Shown: in pieces, positions 37,911 to 47,310 of the stretch
Layout of the letters: each line of letters begins with the position of its first letter
Numbering within the stretch: position 1 is the first letter of the stretch
NCBI GenBank assembly: GCA_004570425.1
Contig: SPQJ01000001.1
Location: 62,001 to 126,000 of the forward strand
DNA: 64,000 nt
Origin: Bacillus sp. AZ43
GTDB taxonomy: Bacteria > Actinomycetota > Actinomycetes > Mycobacteriales > Geodermatophilaceae
Direction: 5' to 3'
The notes under the pieces: generated by a model
The model's input: only the letters and a program-made list of their open reading frames with translations
The model's database searches: none
Told to the model about the DNA's origin: nothing
Translations under genes and position numbers: made by a program

Positions 37911-38924
37911 TCACTTGCCGAACAGCTCCTCGAGGATCGGCTTGAGCTCCTTCTGCTCCTCTTCCAGCATGGAGGTCAGGTCGTCGGCGCCCATGAACGG
38001 GTCGAGCAGGCGCTCCTCACCGATGACCTCGACCGTCGCGGGGTCCTCCAGCGCGGCCTTCAGGGCCGCCTCGAGCTTGGCCACCACGGCGTCCGGGGTG
38101 CCGGCCGGCGCGGCCAGGATGAAGTACGAGTTGCCGTAGACGAGGCCGTCGAAGCCGGACTCCTCGAGGGTGGGGACGTCGGGCATCGAGGGCAGCCGGT
38201 CGGGGGCGCCGGTGGCCAGCACGCGGAACTCGCCGGCGTCGACCTGCGCCATCGTGGTCTGCGCGTTCGAGCAGAAGCAGGCCTCGACGTTCTCGCCGAG
38301 CAGCGCGGTGACCGCCGGCGCCTCGCCCTGGAAGGGCACGGGCTGGAACTCGACGTCGTGATCGCGGGCCATCCGGACCAACTCCACGTGCTGCGGCGAC
38401 TGCGGGCCGGCGGTGCCGACGGTGATGCTGGCCGGGTTCTCCTCGGCGGCCTCGATCAGGTCGTCGATCGTCTGGTACTCCGAGTCCTCGCGGACCATGA
38501 TCAGGCCGGGTCCGAAGGTGGCCACGCCGAGCGGCTGGACGTCCTCCAGCTGGAAGCCGACCTCCTCGATCAGCGGCACGCGGCCGACCGCGGATCCGGT
38601 GGTCATCGCGATGGTGTGCCCGTCGGGTTCGGCGCGGGTCATCTCGGCGGTGCCGACGGCGCCCGAGGCGCCCTCGATGTTCTCGGCGACGACGCTGACC
38701 CCGAACTCCTTCTCCATGTAGGCGGCGACGGCGCGGCCGGCCACGTCGGTGGGGCCACCCGCCGCGTAGCTGATGATCAGGCGGATGTCGTCGGTCGGGA
38801 AGTCGGTCTCCTCCTCACCGGCCGCGGATGAGTTCCCCCCGCCCTCCTCGGACTCGCCACAGGCCGCCAGGCCGAGGCTCAGGACGGACGCCCCGAAGAG
38901 GGCGATCAACTTCTTCTTCGACAC
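37911..38924 (-). CDS. tctC: Tripartite tricarboxylate transporter substrate-binding lipoprotein, TctC/Bug
   Basis: 337 residues. Signal MSKKKLIALFGASVLSLG ends in the lipobox LAAC with Cys22, so the protein is membrane-anchored outside the cell. The Bug fold is visible: IRLIISYAAGGPTDVAGRAV, VENIEGASGAVGTAEM-like AENIEGASGAVGTAEMTRA, NAQTTMAQVDAGEFRVLA. Binds a carboxylate for the TctAB permease. 48 bases from the acyl-CoA synthetase gene upstream, so import and CoA activation are co-transcribed. Confidence 0.95.
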   Translation of the reverse strand: MSKKKLIALFGASVLSLGLAACGESEEGGGNSSAAGEEETDFPTDDIRLIISYAAGGPTDVAGRAVAAYMEKEFGVSVVAENIEGASGAVGTAEMTRAEPDGHTIAMTTGSAVGRVPLIEEVGFQLEDVQPLGVATFGPGLIMVREDSEYQTIDDLIEAAEENPASITVGTAGPQSPQHVELVRMARDHDVEFQPVPFQGEAPAVTALLGENVEACFCSNAQTTMAQVDAGEFRVLATGAPDRLPSMPDVPTLEESGFDGLVYGNSYFILAAPAGTPDAVVAKLEAALKAALEDPATVEVIGEERLLDPFMGADDLTSMLEEEQKELKPILEELFGK

Positions 38925-38972
38925 TGAAGGTTCCTTTCGGTGGCTCTCGGGAGGGTGTGCGGGGTGGAGCGG

Positions 38973-41114
38973 TCAGGCGCGGGGGTCCCGCGGGGCGATC
39001 AGCGCGTCGACCGCCACCGCCCCCCGGCCCTCGGGGAGGACCAGGAAGGGGTTGATGTCGATGCTGTCGAAGCAGTCGGCGTTCGCCGCGGCGAACTCCG
39101 ACAGCCGGCTCAGCGCGTCGGCCAGCGCCGGCAGGTCGCAGCGAGCCCGGCCCCGGGCGCCGTCGAGCAGCCCGAAGCCCTTGACCTCGCGGATCATCGC
39201 CGCGGCCTCGTCCGGGCCGAACGGCGCGAGGCGGTAGCTGACGTCGCCCAGGAGCTCGACGAAGACACCGCCGAGGCCGAACATCACCAGCGGGCCGAGG
39301 GAGGGGTCGTCGGCCACGCCGAGGATCGTCTCCACGCCGTCGGCGACCATCGGGGCGACCAGGACGCCGGCGATCTCCGCCTGCGGGGCCGCCGTCGTGA
39401 CCGCGTCGAGGATCCGGGCGTACGCGGCGCGCACCTCGTCGTCGCCCGTGACGCCGAGGACGACGCCGCCGACCTCGCTCTTGTGCGCGATGTCCTTCGA
39501 CTCGATCTTCATCGCCACCGGGTGGCCGAGCTCCCGCGCCGCGCGCACGGCGTCCTCCGCCGAGCCGACCACCCGTTCCTCGACGACCGGGATGCCGGCC
39601 GCGGCCAGGATCTGCTTGGCGGCGGACTCGGTGAGCGGCTCCTCGGCCGTCAGCCGGGCGTCCGGCGCGGCGGCGGTCCCGGCGGGCGGCAGAGCCGCGT
39701 CGAAGCCGGCGGCCACGTCGGCCAGGCGGGCGACCGTCCGCACGGCGTCGGTCAGCTCCTCGAACACCGGCATGCCGAGCCCTCGGACGGTGCGCGTGAC
39801 GTCGTCGGTGGCCAGCATCGAGACGACGACGTTCGCCTCGGGATGCGCGGCGCGGACCTTCTGCAACGAGGCCACCAGGTTGTCCGACCACGGCGGCTTC
39901 ATGCCGAGGTAGGTCAGGAAGAGCAGCACGACGTCGTAGTCGCTGCCGTCGAGGATCGTGTCGAGGAACGCCGACAGCAGCGCCGGGTCGTTGGTGACCT
40001 GGGCGGTCGTGTCGATCGGGTTCACCACGCTCGCGGCGGGCCAGATCTCCTTGAGCCGGTCCTGGGCGTCCCGCGGGAGCGGGGTGATCTCGAGGCCCGC
40101 GGCGTCGGCCGCGTCGGCCATGAGGATGCCCGCGCCGCCGGAACCGGTGACAATCCCGACGCGGCGGCCGGCCGGCAGCCGGCCGACGGCCAGGGTGGCG
40201 GCCATGTCGATCAGCTCGGTCACCGAGTCGACGCGGCAGACGTTGTAGCGACGGAACAGGGCGTCGTACGCCTCGCTCGAGCCGACCAGCGACGCCGTGT
40301 GCGAGGCGGCCGCCGCCGCACCGACGTCGGACCGGCCGGCCTTGAGCATGATCACCGGCTTGCGGCGGCGGTGCGCCAGCTCGAGCGCGCTGCGCAGCCG
40401 CTCCCCGTCCTGGCAGCCCTCCATGTACACGGCGATCGCCGGCACCTCGTCGTCCATCGCGAGGTACGCCAGGCAGTCGGCGATGTCGACGTCGGCCTCG
40501 TTGCCGGTGGTCACCCACGGGTCGAAGCGGAAGCCCTTCCGCGGGGCCAGCGCCACGCAGTGGCCGCCGATGGCACCGCTCTGGCTGACCAGGCCGACCC
40601 GCGGCAGCACACCTTCGGGCAGCGGGATCTGGACGGCGAAGGCGAAGGTTGTCGCCGCGCCCTCGGCCATGTTGGCCGCCCCGATGCAGTTCGGCCCGAC
40701 GATGCGCATGCCGGCGGCCGCGGCGACCTCGACGACGCGGCGCTGCAGCGCGGCGCCCTCGGCGCCCATCTCCGCGAAGCCGGCACTGAAGAGGATGGCG
40801 ACCTGGACACCGGCGTCGGCGCACTCCTGCACCGCGGCCAGCACGGCCGGGGTGGGCACGGCCACGATCGCGAGGTCGACCTCCGCGCCGACGGCGGTCA
40901 GCGAGGGGTAGCAGCGCAGCCCCTGGATCTCCTCGCGCCGCGGGTTCACCGGGTAGATGGGCCCCTCGAACCCGCTCGTGAGCAGGTGGTGGATGGGGCG
41001 GCCGCCAATCTTGCTCACCTCGGCGGAGGCCCCGATCACCGCGACCGACCGCGGGTGGAACAGTGCCGAGAGGCCCTGCGTCCGGGGGCTGGACCCGCTT
41101 CCTGCCGCACTCAC
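38973..41114 (-). CDS. NDP-forming acyl-CoA synthetase (fused acetate-CoA ligase family)
   Basis: 713 residues from a GTG at 41112-41114 (MSAAGSGSSPRTQGLSALFH); GAGGGAGAG upstream supports it over the longer frame. Same architecture as the enzyme at 28677-30788: CoA-binding domain (HPRSVAVIGASAEVSKIGGR), phospho-His272 in ASHTASLVGSSEAYDA, GGAGILMADAADAAG, and ATP-grasp (HPVAMKIESKDIAHKSEVGG). First gene of a minus-strand operon running through tctCBA to the flavoprotein gene. Likely activates the imported acid; acid identity unknown. Confidence 0.92.
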   Translation of the reverse strand: MSAAGSGSSPRTQGLSALFHPRSVAVIGASAEVSKIGGRPIHHLLTSGFEGPIYPVNPRREEIQGLRCYPSLTAVGAEVDLAIVAVPTPAVLAAVQECADAGVQVAILFSAGFAEMGAEGAALQRRVVEVAAAAGMRIVGPNCIGAANMAEGAATTFAFAVQIPLPEGVLPRVGLVSQSGAIGGHCVALAPRKGFRFDPWVTTGNEADVDIADCLAYLAMDDEVPAIAVYMEGCQDGERLRSALELAHRRRKPVIMLKAGRSDVGAAAAASHTASLVGSSEAYDALFRRYNVCRVDSVTELIDMAATLAVGRLPAGRRVGIVTGSGGAGILMADAADAAGLEITPLPRDAQDRLKEIWPAASVVNPIDTTAQVTNDPALLSAFLDTILDGSDYDVVLLFLTYLGMKPPWSDNLVASLQKVRAAHPEANVVVSMLATDDVTRTVRGLGMPVFEELTDAVRTVARLADVAAGFDAALPPAGTAAAPDARLTAEEPLTESAAKQILAAAGIPVVEERVVGSAEDAVRAARELGHPVAMKIESKDIAHKSEVGGVVLGVTGDDEVRAAYARILDAVTTAAPQAEIAGVLVAPMVADGVETILGVADDPSLGPLVMFGLGGVFVELLGDVSYRLAPFGPDEAAAMIREVKGFGLLDGARGRARCDLPALADALSRLSEFAAANADCFDSIDINPFLVLPEGRGAVAVDALIAPRDPRA

Positions 41115-41216
41115 CGACGACTCTCCCTCTCTCCGGCTCCGCTGGGTGGTCGCACCCGTCTCCCTCGCGCGAGTGACCGCGACCACAGCAGGACCCTAGG
41201 GGAGAACATGCAACTT

Positions 41217-41224
41217 TGTATACT
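41217..41224. promoter_or_regulatory. GTATAC-centred site between gntR and the transporter operon
   Basis: TGTATACT lies in an AT-rich patch of the 195-base divergent region, 103 bases before the acyl-CoA synthetase start on one side and 86 bases before the GntR TTG on the other. Same eight bases as at 26172-26179. TATACT could also be a -10 box for gntR, though I see no good -35. Candidate autoregulatory operator. Confidence 0.5.
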
Positions 41225-41309
41225 CTTTGGTGCAACGATTTGGACGCCATGGGTTACGGCACCGCGTGGGTACGCTGCGGACCCACGTTCGGCAGAGAGG
41301 CAGGGCACC

Positions 41310-41978
41310 TTGGTCTTCCCAGAGACCGCCGACGTTCGGGAGACGAGCGTCACCCGCTGCCTCGGCGCGATCCGCCAGCTGATCCTGTCCGGGACCCTGC
41401 TGCCCGGCGAGAAGGTGCACCAGACGGAGCTGGCCGAACAGCTCAACGTCAGCCGGATCCCGCTGCGGGAGGCGCTGTCCACGCTCGCCGCCGAAGGCGT
41501 CCTGGACTACAAGCCCAATACCGGCTACCGGGTGTCCCGCTTCAGCAGCGACGACCTCTCCGAGATCTACCTGATGCGACGGTTGCTCGAGACCGAGATC
41601 CTCGCAACCGTCGACCTGTCCGAGGTCGACGTCGACGAGCTGGTCCGGCTCAACGACGAGCTGCGGCAGACCGACCCCGCGGAGGAGCAGGACCGCTACC
41701 AGGCGCTCAACGGGCACTTCCACTTCCGACTGTTCGAGTACTCGCCGCTGCGGCTGATCCGCGACGAGGTCTCCCGGCTCTGGTACATGTCGAGCTTCTA
41801 CCGGTCGCTCTACCTGCACGAGGTGCAGTCCTCGCTGCACGTGATCGCCGACCACGAGCGGATCATCCAGGCGGTCCGCGAGGGCGACGTCAAGGAGCTC
41901 ATCCGCGCCAGCGACGACCACCGGCAGGGCACCGAGAACCTGGTCGTCCGGCGCCTCGGCCGCTCGCGGCTGCGCTGA
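41310..41978 (+). CDS. GntR family transcriptional regulator (FadR/FCD branch)
   Basis: 222 residues from a TTG at 41310-41312 (MVFPETADVR). Winged helix-turn-helix at the front (LILSGTLLPGEKVHQTELAE, LNVSRIPLREALSTLAAEGV) and an all-helical FCD ligand domain (EIYLMRRLLETEIL, FHFRLFEYSPLRLI, HERIIQAVREGD), in which Asp/His residues usually hold a metal and an organic acid. A local regulator for the surrounding acid-uptake and beta-oxidation operons is likely. The start rests on length and AGAGG upstream. Confidence 0.9.
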   Translation: MVFPETADVRETSVTRCLGAIRQLILSGTLLPGEKVHQTELAEQLNVSRIPLREALSTLAAEGVLDYKPNTGYRVSRFSSDDLSEIYLMRRLLETEILATVDLSEVDVDELVRLNDELRQTDPAEEQDRYQALNGHFHFRLFEYSPLRLIRDEVSRLWYMSSFYRSLYLHEVQSSLHVIADHERIIQAVREGDVKELIRASDDHRQGTENLVVRRLGRSRLR

Positions 41979-42003
41979 CCCGGGCGCGTCCTCAGCGCCC
42001 GGG
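41979..42003. terminator. Bidirectional hairpin between gntR and MFS genes
   Basis: CCCGGGCGC and GCGCCCGGG, a perfect 9-bp stem with a 7-base loop, starting directly after the gntR stop and covering the stop codon of the convergent MFS gene (41992-41994). Confidence 0.55.
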
Positions 42004-43257
42004 CGGAGGGCGCAGGAGCACCGACGGGCGACAGGTCCAGGCGACGAGGAGCACCACGACCGCGGTCGCCGCCAGCGCCGCCTCGACCGAGGCGAGGTCG
42101 GCCAGCCCGCCGCCGAGCGCCGAGGCCAGTGGCCGCGAGCCGACGAACCCGACGAGCCACAGCGCCATGATCCGGCCGAGGAACTCCCGCGGGACGCGCT
42201 CGTATAGCAGCGTCGTGAACGCGGTCAGCGCCAGTGTCATGCCCGCGCCCCCGGCCGCGAACGCCGCGACCGTCGTGGGCACGCCGGTCGTGAACGGCAA
42301 CCAGGCTGCCGAACCGGCCAGCAGGAGCAGCCCGAGCGGCGCCAGCTGCGGCTCGCGCACGAACCGGTGCAGCAGTGCCTGCACGAAGAACGCGACGAAG
42401 GCGCCGACACCGAACGAGGAGGCGAACAGCCCCACGAGTTCCGGCCCTCCGCCCAGCTCCTCCGACAACGACGGCGCCAGGGTGATCGCCGGATCGGCCC
42501 CGACCCCGACGGCACCCACCCCGAGGATCACCAGGGCCACGACCGGGTCGGTGCGCAGGTAGCGCAGCCCGTCGCGCACCGAGAAGGTCGCGCCCGCCAC
42601 CCGCGGCACCCCGCGCAGCCGCAGCGCGGCCACGGCGCCCAGGAAGACCAGGTGCCCGGCGGCGGCGACCGCGAACGCCACCTCGTAGCCGGCGGTCGCG
42701 GCGAGCACGCCCCCGGCGGCCGGCCCGACCGCCCGGCCCACCGAGAAGGTCAGGTTGTCCAGGGCGACGGCCCGGCCCACCTCGCCCTCGCGGACGAGGG
42801 TGGGCAGCAGCGCCTGCATGGCCGGCCCGCCGATGGTGAACCCGACGCCGACGACCGTCGCCGTCGCCATGACCAGCCAGGCCGGGACGTCGGCCAGCTC
42901 GTCGGCGGCCCACACCCAGCCGGTCAGGACGGCGGCGCCGAGGAAGCAGAAGGCGCGACCGAGGACCAGCTGCCGCTTCGGGTCGCCGCGGTCGGCCATC
43001 GCGCCGCTCAGGGGCGCGAAGACCAGCTGGGGGGTGAACTGGGCGAAGCTGACCAGACCGACGAGGAACACCGAGCCGGTGATCTGGAAGACCAGGCTGG
43101 CGCTGGCGATGTTCTGGATCCAGATGCCGGCGTTCGCCAGCAGCTTGCCGGCGAAGAACGGCCCGTAAAGGGGATCGACGACCAACGCGGAGAAGCTGCG
43201 CGGCCGCGGCCTGCCGCCCGCGCCCGTGTCGGCGTCGGCCTCCGTGCCCCCGCTCAC
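41992..43257 (-). CDS. MFS transporter (EntS/MFS_3-like exporter)
   Basis: 421 residues, GTG start (43255-43257), about twelve hydrophobic segments. Loop motif GAMADRGDPKRQLVLGRAF between helices 2 and 3 and the mid-protein RDGLRYLRTDPVV are typical of the EntS-like MFS_3 group, usually drug or small-molecule exporters. Follows maoC by 28 bases on the same strand. Cargo unknown; may export a toxic intermediate. Confidence 0.87.
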   Translation of the reverse strand: MSGGTEADADTGAGGRPRPRSFSALVVDPLYGPFFAGKLLANAGIWIQNIASASLVFQITGSVFLVGLVSFAQFTPQLVFAPLSGAMADRGDPKRQLVLGRAFCFLGAAVLTGWVWAADELADVPAWLVMATATVVGVGFTIGGPAMQALLPTLVREGEVGRAVALDNLTFSVGRAVGPAAGGVLAATAGYEVAFAVAAAGHLVFLGAVAALRLRGVPRVAGATFSVRDGLRYLRTDPVVALVILGVGAVGVGADPAITLAPSLSEELGGGPELVGLFASSFGVGAFVAFFVQALLHRFVREPQLAPLGLLLLAGSAAWLPFTTGVPTTVAAFAAGGAGMTLALTAFTTLLYERVPREFLGRIMALWLVGFVGSRPLASALGGGLADLASVEAALAATAVVVLLVAWTCRPSVLLRPPPGR

Positions 43258-43285
43258 CGGAGGCCCCCCGCGGCCCGCACGCCGG

Positions 43286-43741
43286 TCAGAAGTAGTAGCG
43301 GGAGATGCTCTCCGCCACGCAGGCCGGCTTGGCCGCCCCGTCCTGCTCGATGGTGTGGCGGAACGTCACCTGCACACCGCCCTCCACCGGGGTGGCCGTC
43401 ACCATCTCCACGCGGTCGCGGATGCGCGCGCCGGCGGGCACCGGCGCGGGGAAGCGCGCCTTGTCCAACCCGTAGTTAACCGCCAGGCGCGTCCCGTCGA
43501 CCCGGAAGACGGTCTTCTGCAGCGGCACGAGCAGCGACAGCGTCAGGTAGCCGTGCGCGATGGGTCCGCCGAAGGGGCTCTCCGCCTTCGCCCGCTCCAC
43601 GTCGACGTGGATCCACTGGTGGTCACCCGTCGCCTCGGCGAACAGGTCGATCCGCTCCTGGTCGACGGTCAGCCAGTGGGAGACGCCGACCTCGCTGCCG
43701 ACGGCCGCCAGCAGGTCGTCGGCACCGGTGAACACGCGCAT
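43286..43741 (-). CDS. MaoC-like (R)-hydratase
   Basis: 151 residues, the size of a single hot-dog MaoC subunit. VSHWLTVDQERIDLFAEATG then DHQWIHVDVERAKAESPFGG holds the catalytic Asp/His pair, and IAHGYLTLSLLVPL the central helix region. Hydrates 2-enoyl-CoA to (R)-3-hydroxyacyl-CoA. 32 bases downstream of the SDR gene, giving a hydratase-dehydrogenase pair. Confidence 0.92.
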   Translation of the reverse strand: MRVFTGADDLLAAVGSEVGVSHWLTVDQERIDLFAEATGDHQWIHVDVERAKAESPFGGPIAHGYLTLSLLVPLQKTVFRVDGTRLAVNYGLDKARFPAPVPAGARIRDRVEMVTATPVEGGVQVTFRHTIEQDGAAKPACVAESISRYYF

Positions 43742-43773
43742 GGGTACTCCCTCTCGATCGAACGGGCAGGCGG

Positions 43774-44601
43774 TCAGCGGCCGATCGGCCGGGCCCGCAG
43801 GTGGTCGCCGGGACCGGCGTCGGCGAAGGTCAGCACGCGGCCCTGACCGGCGACGACCTCCTCGGCCTGCGCCGCGAGGGCGGCCAGGTCGTCGTCGGCG
43901 TGCAGGAACCGGCCGGACAGCGCGTCGAGCTCGCCCCGTGCGATGGCGAGGACCCCCTGGACCGCCTGCTCCATGGGCGTCCAGGCGTCGGCCGGCAGCG
44001 ACCCGAGCCCGAGGGTGTCGGTCATCGCCGTCCAGACCCGGCCCGGGCTGTAGCTGAACGCGTGCACGCCCGTGCCGGCCAGGCTCTTGTCGAGGGACTC
44101 GGTCAGCTGCGACAGCGCCGCCTTCGACGTCCCGTACGCGGTCTGCGTGGCCATGCTCCGCACGGCGCGCATGCTGTTGAGGTTCACGATCCGGCCGGCG
44201 CCGCGGGCCAGCATGCCCGGGACGGCGGCCGCGGCGAACAGCATCGGGCCGCGCACGTTGACCGTCACCGCCCGCCACCAGGCCTCGGCGTCGGTCTCCC
44301 AGAGCGACTTCTCGTTGGGCTCCACGACACCGGCGTTGTTCACCAGCAGGTCGATGCCGCCGAGGGTCGACTCCGCCTCGGCCACCATCGCCCGGACGTG
44401 CTCCGGCTCCGTGACGTCGCCGGGGACGACCAGCACCGGCTGGTCACCGCTCGCCGTCAGCTCGGCGCGCAGCTCGGCCAGCTGGTCGCCCGACCGCGCG
44501 GTGAGCGCGAGGGCCATGCCCTCCGCGTGCAGGCGCTGGGCCAGCGCCCGACCGATCCCCCGGCTCGCGCCGGTGACCAGCGCGACTCTCCCTGACAGCA
44601 C
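43774..44601 (-). CDS. Short-chain dehydrogenase/reductase
   Basis: 275 residues, GTG start (44599-44601) with GAGGGGAG upstream. TGASRGIG (10-17) with Arg37 after the second strand suggests NADP, NNAG (88-91), catalytic Ser143 and YGTSK (Tyr156, Lys160). The C-terminal extension after residue 215 is longer than in minimal SDRs. Heads the SDR-MaoC-MFS unit, with a GTATAC site 39 bases before its start. Confidence 0.9.
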   Translation of the reverse strand: MLSGRVALVTGASRGIGRALAQRLHAEGMALALTARSGDQLAELRAELTASGDQPVLVVPGDVTEPEHVRAMVAEAESTLGGIDLLVNNAGVVEPNEKSLWETDAEAWWRAVTVNVRGPMLFAAAAVPGMLARGAGRIVNLNSMRAVRSMATQTAYGTSKAALSQLTESLDKSLAGTGVHAFSYSPGRVWTAMTDTLGLGSLPADAWTPMEQAVQGVLAIARGELDALSGRFLHADDDLAALAAQAEEVVAGQGRVLTFADAGPGDHLRARPIGR

Positions 44602-44638
44602 GGACCGGCTCCCCTCGTCGCGAACGGTGGCGAGAGGA

Positions 44639-44646
44639 ATGTATAC
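44639..44646. promoter_or_regulatory. GTATAC-centred site before the SDR-MaoC-MFS operon
   Basis: ATGTATAC followed by AAAT: the third GTATAC core in an intergenic AT-rich patch, 39 bases upstream of the SDR start. On the minus strand TATACA could be the -10 box with a leader of about 30 bases, so it is either an operator over the promoter or the promoter itself. Confidence 0.45.
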
Positions 44647-44677
44647 AAATCTGCCCTACGAAGGCCAGCCCCGGGCG

Positions 44678-46219
44678 TCAGTTCGCGAGGACGGCGTCGA
44701 TGAGGTGCGGACCGGGCTCGGCCAGCGCCCGGCGCAGCTGGTCGGCCAGCTCCTCGGCCGTCGTGGCGCGGGTCGCCGGCACACCCATGCCCTGGGCGAG
44801 CGCGACGAAGTCCAGCCCCGGCCCGCCCAGGTCGAGCAGCGCGCGCGCCCGCTCCCCGTCCGACGCCGCGCCGACCTTCTCCAGCTCGTGCTCGAGGATC
44901 GCGTACGAGCCGTTGTCGCAGATGATCGTGGTGATGTCGGCCCGCTCGCGGGCGTAGCTCCACAGCGCGGAGATCGTGTACATGGCGCTGCCGTCGGCCT
45001 GGATGCCGATCACCGGCCGGTCGGGGCAGGCCACCGCCGCGCCCAGCGCCATCGGCAGCCCGTCCCCGATGGCCCCGCCGGTGAGCGACAGCCAGTCGTG
45101 CCGCGGCCCGGCCGAGGTCATCTCGGTCAGCCCGACGCCCGAGGTCAGCGCCTCGTCGACCACGATCGCGTCCTCGGGCAGGAGCGCCCCGATGACCGCG
45201 GCCATGGTGCGCGGGTCCAGCGGTCCGCTGGGCAGCTCCGGCCGCTCGTACTCGGCGACCGCCGGCTCCGCGTCCGGCGCGACGGCCTCGGCCAGCGCCC
45301 GCATCGCGGCGACGCCGTCCTCCCCCGGCTCGCTGAGGACGTGCACCACGCAGCCCTCCGGCACCGGGTGGCCGGGCGTCCCCGGGTAGCCGAAGAAGTG
45401 CACCGGGGCCGTGGTGCCGGCCAGCACCAGGTGCTTCGTGCCGGCGAGCGCGGCCATCGCCATCTCCGGCGGGTACGGCAGCCGGTGCACGTCGGGCAGG
45501 CCGGCGCCGCGCGCCGCGCGTGCCGGGAAGGTCTCGGCGACCAGGCGCGCCCCGGTGCCCGCGGCGACCTGCGCGGCGGCCAGCTGCCCGTCGGCGCTCA
45601 TGACGTCGCCCCCGAGGAAGAGCACGACGTCCTCGCCGCCCCGGACGACCGCGGCGACCTCGTCGACGACCGACGAGGCCACGCGGGGCAGCGGCCGCAC
45701 CGGCCGCGGCTCGGCCACCGCGGCGCCGTCCTCCCAGGAGACGTCGGCCGGGAGGACGAGCGTGGCGATGCCGCCCGTGGCGATGGCGGCCACCGCCTCG
45801 GCGGCGTCGGCGGCGACGTCGGCCGGGGCCAGCGACCGGCGCACCCAGGTGGAGACGGTCCCGGCCACGGCATCGATGTCGGACTCCAGCGGCGCGTCCA
45901 GCCGCTTGTGCGAGCGCGCGTGGTCGCCGACGACGTTGAGCATCGGCGCCCTGCCACGGCGGGCGTTGTGCAGGTTGGCCAGCCCGTTGCCCATGCCCGG
46001 CCCGAGGTGCAGCAGCGTCGCGGCGGGGCGTCCGGCCATCCGCGCGTAGCCGTCGGCCGCCCCGGTGGCGACGCCCTCGAACAGCGTGAGCACCGCGCGC
46101 ATCTCCGGGACGTCGTCGAGCGCGGCGACGAAGTGCATCTCGGAGGTGCCGGGGTTGGCGAAGCAGACGTCGACCCCCGCGCCGACGAGCGTGCGGACGA
46201 GTGCCTGCGCGCCGTTCAC
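44678..46219 (-). CDS. Thiamine diphosphate-dependent enzyme (acetolactate synthase/benzoylformate decarboxylase-like)
   Basis: 513 residues, GTG start. N-terminal PYR domain with the ThDP-activating Glu48 in TLFEGVATGAADGYARMA, central domain, and C-terminal PP domain with the Mg/ThDP motif GIQADGSAMY...DN (VIGIQADGSAMYTISALW, TTIICDNGSY). It lacks an ilvN neighbour and is shorter than true acetolactate synthase, so a 2-oxoacid decarboxylase, oxalyl-CoA-decarboxylase-like or lyase role in catabolism is more likely. Reaction not determined. Confidence 0.88.
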   Translation of the reverse strand: MNGAQALVRTLVGAGVDVCFANPGTSEMHFVAALDDVPEMRAVLTLFEGVATGAADGYARMAGRPAATLLHLGPGMGNGLANLHNARRGRAPMLNVVGDHARSHKRLDAPLESDIDAVAGTVSTWVRRSLAPADVAADAAEAVAAIATGGIATLVLPADVSWEDGAAVAEPRPVRPLPRVASSVVDEVAAVVRGGEDVVLFLGGDVMSADGQLAAAQVAAGTGARLVAETFPARAARGAGLPDVHRLPYPPEMAMAALAGTKHLVLAGTTAPVHFFGYPGTPGHPVPEGCVVHVLSEPGEDGVAAMRALAEAVAPDAEPAVAEYERPELPSGPLDPRTMAAVIGALLPEDAIVVDEALTSGVGLTEMTSAGPRHDWLSLTGGAIGDGLPMALGAAVACPDRPVIGIQADGSAMYTISALWSYARERADITTIICDNGSYAILEHELEKVGAASDGERARALLDLGGPGLDFVALAQGMGVPATRATTAEELADQLRRALAEPGPHLIDAVLAN

Positions 46220-46316
46220 CCAGCCCGCCCGGTGGACGAAGCCGGCTGTCCGTGGCTGACGACGAGCCTGTGCACCATGGCTGCACCCAATCAGGTCCGG
46301 CGCGGGTCCCGCGACC

Positions 46317-47252
46317 TCAGAACGTGAGCACCAGGCGGCCGCGGACGCCGCCGCGCTCCAGCAGCCGGTGGGCCTCGGCGGCCTGGTCGGCGGGGAAGGT
46401 GCGCGCCACGCGCAGGGTGACCACGCCCTGCTCTGCCGCCTCCCGCAGACCGTCGAGCATCGCCCGCTCGGTGGCCACCCGCCGGACGAGCGTCGGGAAG
46501 AACCGCAGCCCGCGCTGCCCGTCGCCGCGGTACCCGCGGACGGTCGCCACGGCGCCGCCGTCCTTCACCGCGGGCAGCACGAGCGCGTCCTGCACCGAGC
46601 CGTCCGCCAGCCCGTCGACGCCGTCGAGGAAGTGCTCGCGGATCCGGTCGGCGACGTCGTCCCCGCGCCGGACGACGACGTCGGCTCCCAGGTCGCGCAC
46701 CAGCTGCTCGTCGGCCTCGGAGGCGTCGGCGACGACGGTGAGCCCGTCGGCCTTGGCCAGCTGGACGACGTAGCCGCCGTACGCCCCCGCCGCGCCGGTC
46801 ACGGCGAGGACCTGCCCCGGGCGCAGCCCCATCAGGTCCAGCGAGTACCGGGCGGTGAGGCCGTTCATGGGCAGCGTCGACGCCTCGACGGCGGTGGCGT
46901 TCTTCGGCGCGCGGACGACGGAGTCACCGGGCAGCACCTTGTCCTCGCGGTAGGCGCCGTAGGGACCGAACGGGACGACGACGCCCATCGCGGTGTCGCC
47001 GACCGACACGTGCTCGACCCCGTCGCCCACCTCGGTCACCACCCCTGCGACGTCCATGCCGGGCACCCACGGGGGCGTCGTCACCGGGTCGCGGTCGGCG
47101 TACGCGCCGGCGCGGGCGTGGGTGTCGGTGGGGCTGACCGCCGCCGCCTCCACCCGCAGCCGGACCTGCCCCGGGCCGAGCGGCTCGGGCTCCACGTCGA
47201 CGAGGTGCAGGGCCTCCGGCCCACCGAACTCGGTCACTCCCACGGCGCGCAT
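46317..47252 (-). CDS. NADP-dependent quinone oxidoreductase-like (MDR)
   Basis: 311 residues, MRAVGVTEFGGPEALHLVDV. GroES-like domain, VPGMDVAGVVTEVGDGVEHV, and the nucleotide loop VTGAAGAYGGYVVQLAK. Zinc ligands absent. Same strand as the ThDP enzyme, 97 bases upstream of it. Likely reduces a quinone, enone or enoyl intermediate; substrate unknown. Confidence 0.87.
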   Translation of the reverse strand: MRAVGVTEFGGPEALHLVDVEPEPLGPGQVRLRVEAAAVSPTDTHARAGAYADRDPVTTPPWVPGMDVAGVVTEVGDGVEHVSVGDTAMGVVVPFGPYGAYREDKVLPGDSVVRAPKNATAVEASTLPMNGLTARYSLDLMGLRPGQVLAVTGAAGAYGGYVVQLAKADGLTVVADASEADEQLVRDLGADVVVRRGDDVADRIREHFLDGVDGLADGSVQDALVLPAVKDGGAVATVRGYRGDGQRGLRFFPTLVRRVATERAMLDGLREAAEQGVVTLRVARTFPADQAAEAHRLLERGGVRGRLVLTF

Positions 47253-47310
47253 GCCCCCTGCCTACCTGGCCCGGCGGGATCCCGCGCGGGCGGGTCGCGC
47301 ACGAGCGTGG

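Noticed and set aside
38940-41300. Very long plus-strand open frame running into the gntR gene
   Set aside because: It is antisense to the acyl-CoA synthetase gene and made of Asp/Arg/His/Gly-rich text with no domain; only the part from 41310 is a real protein.
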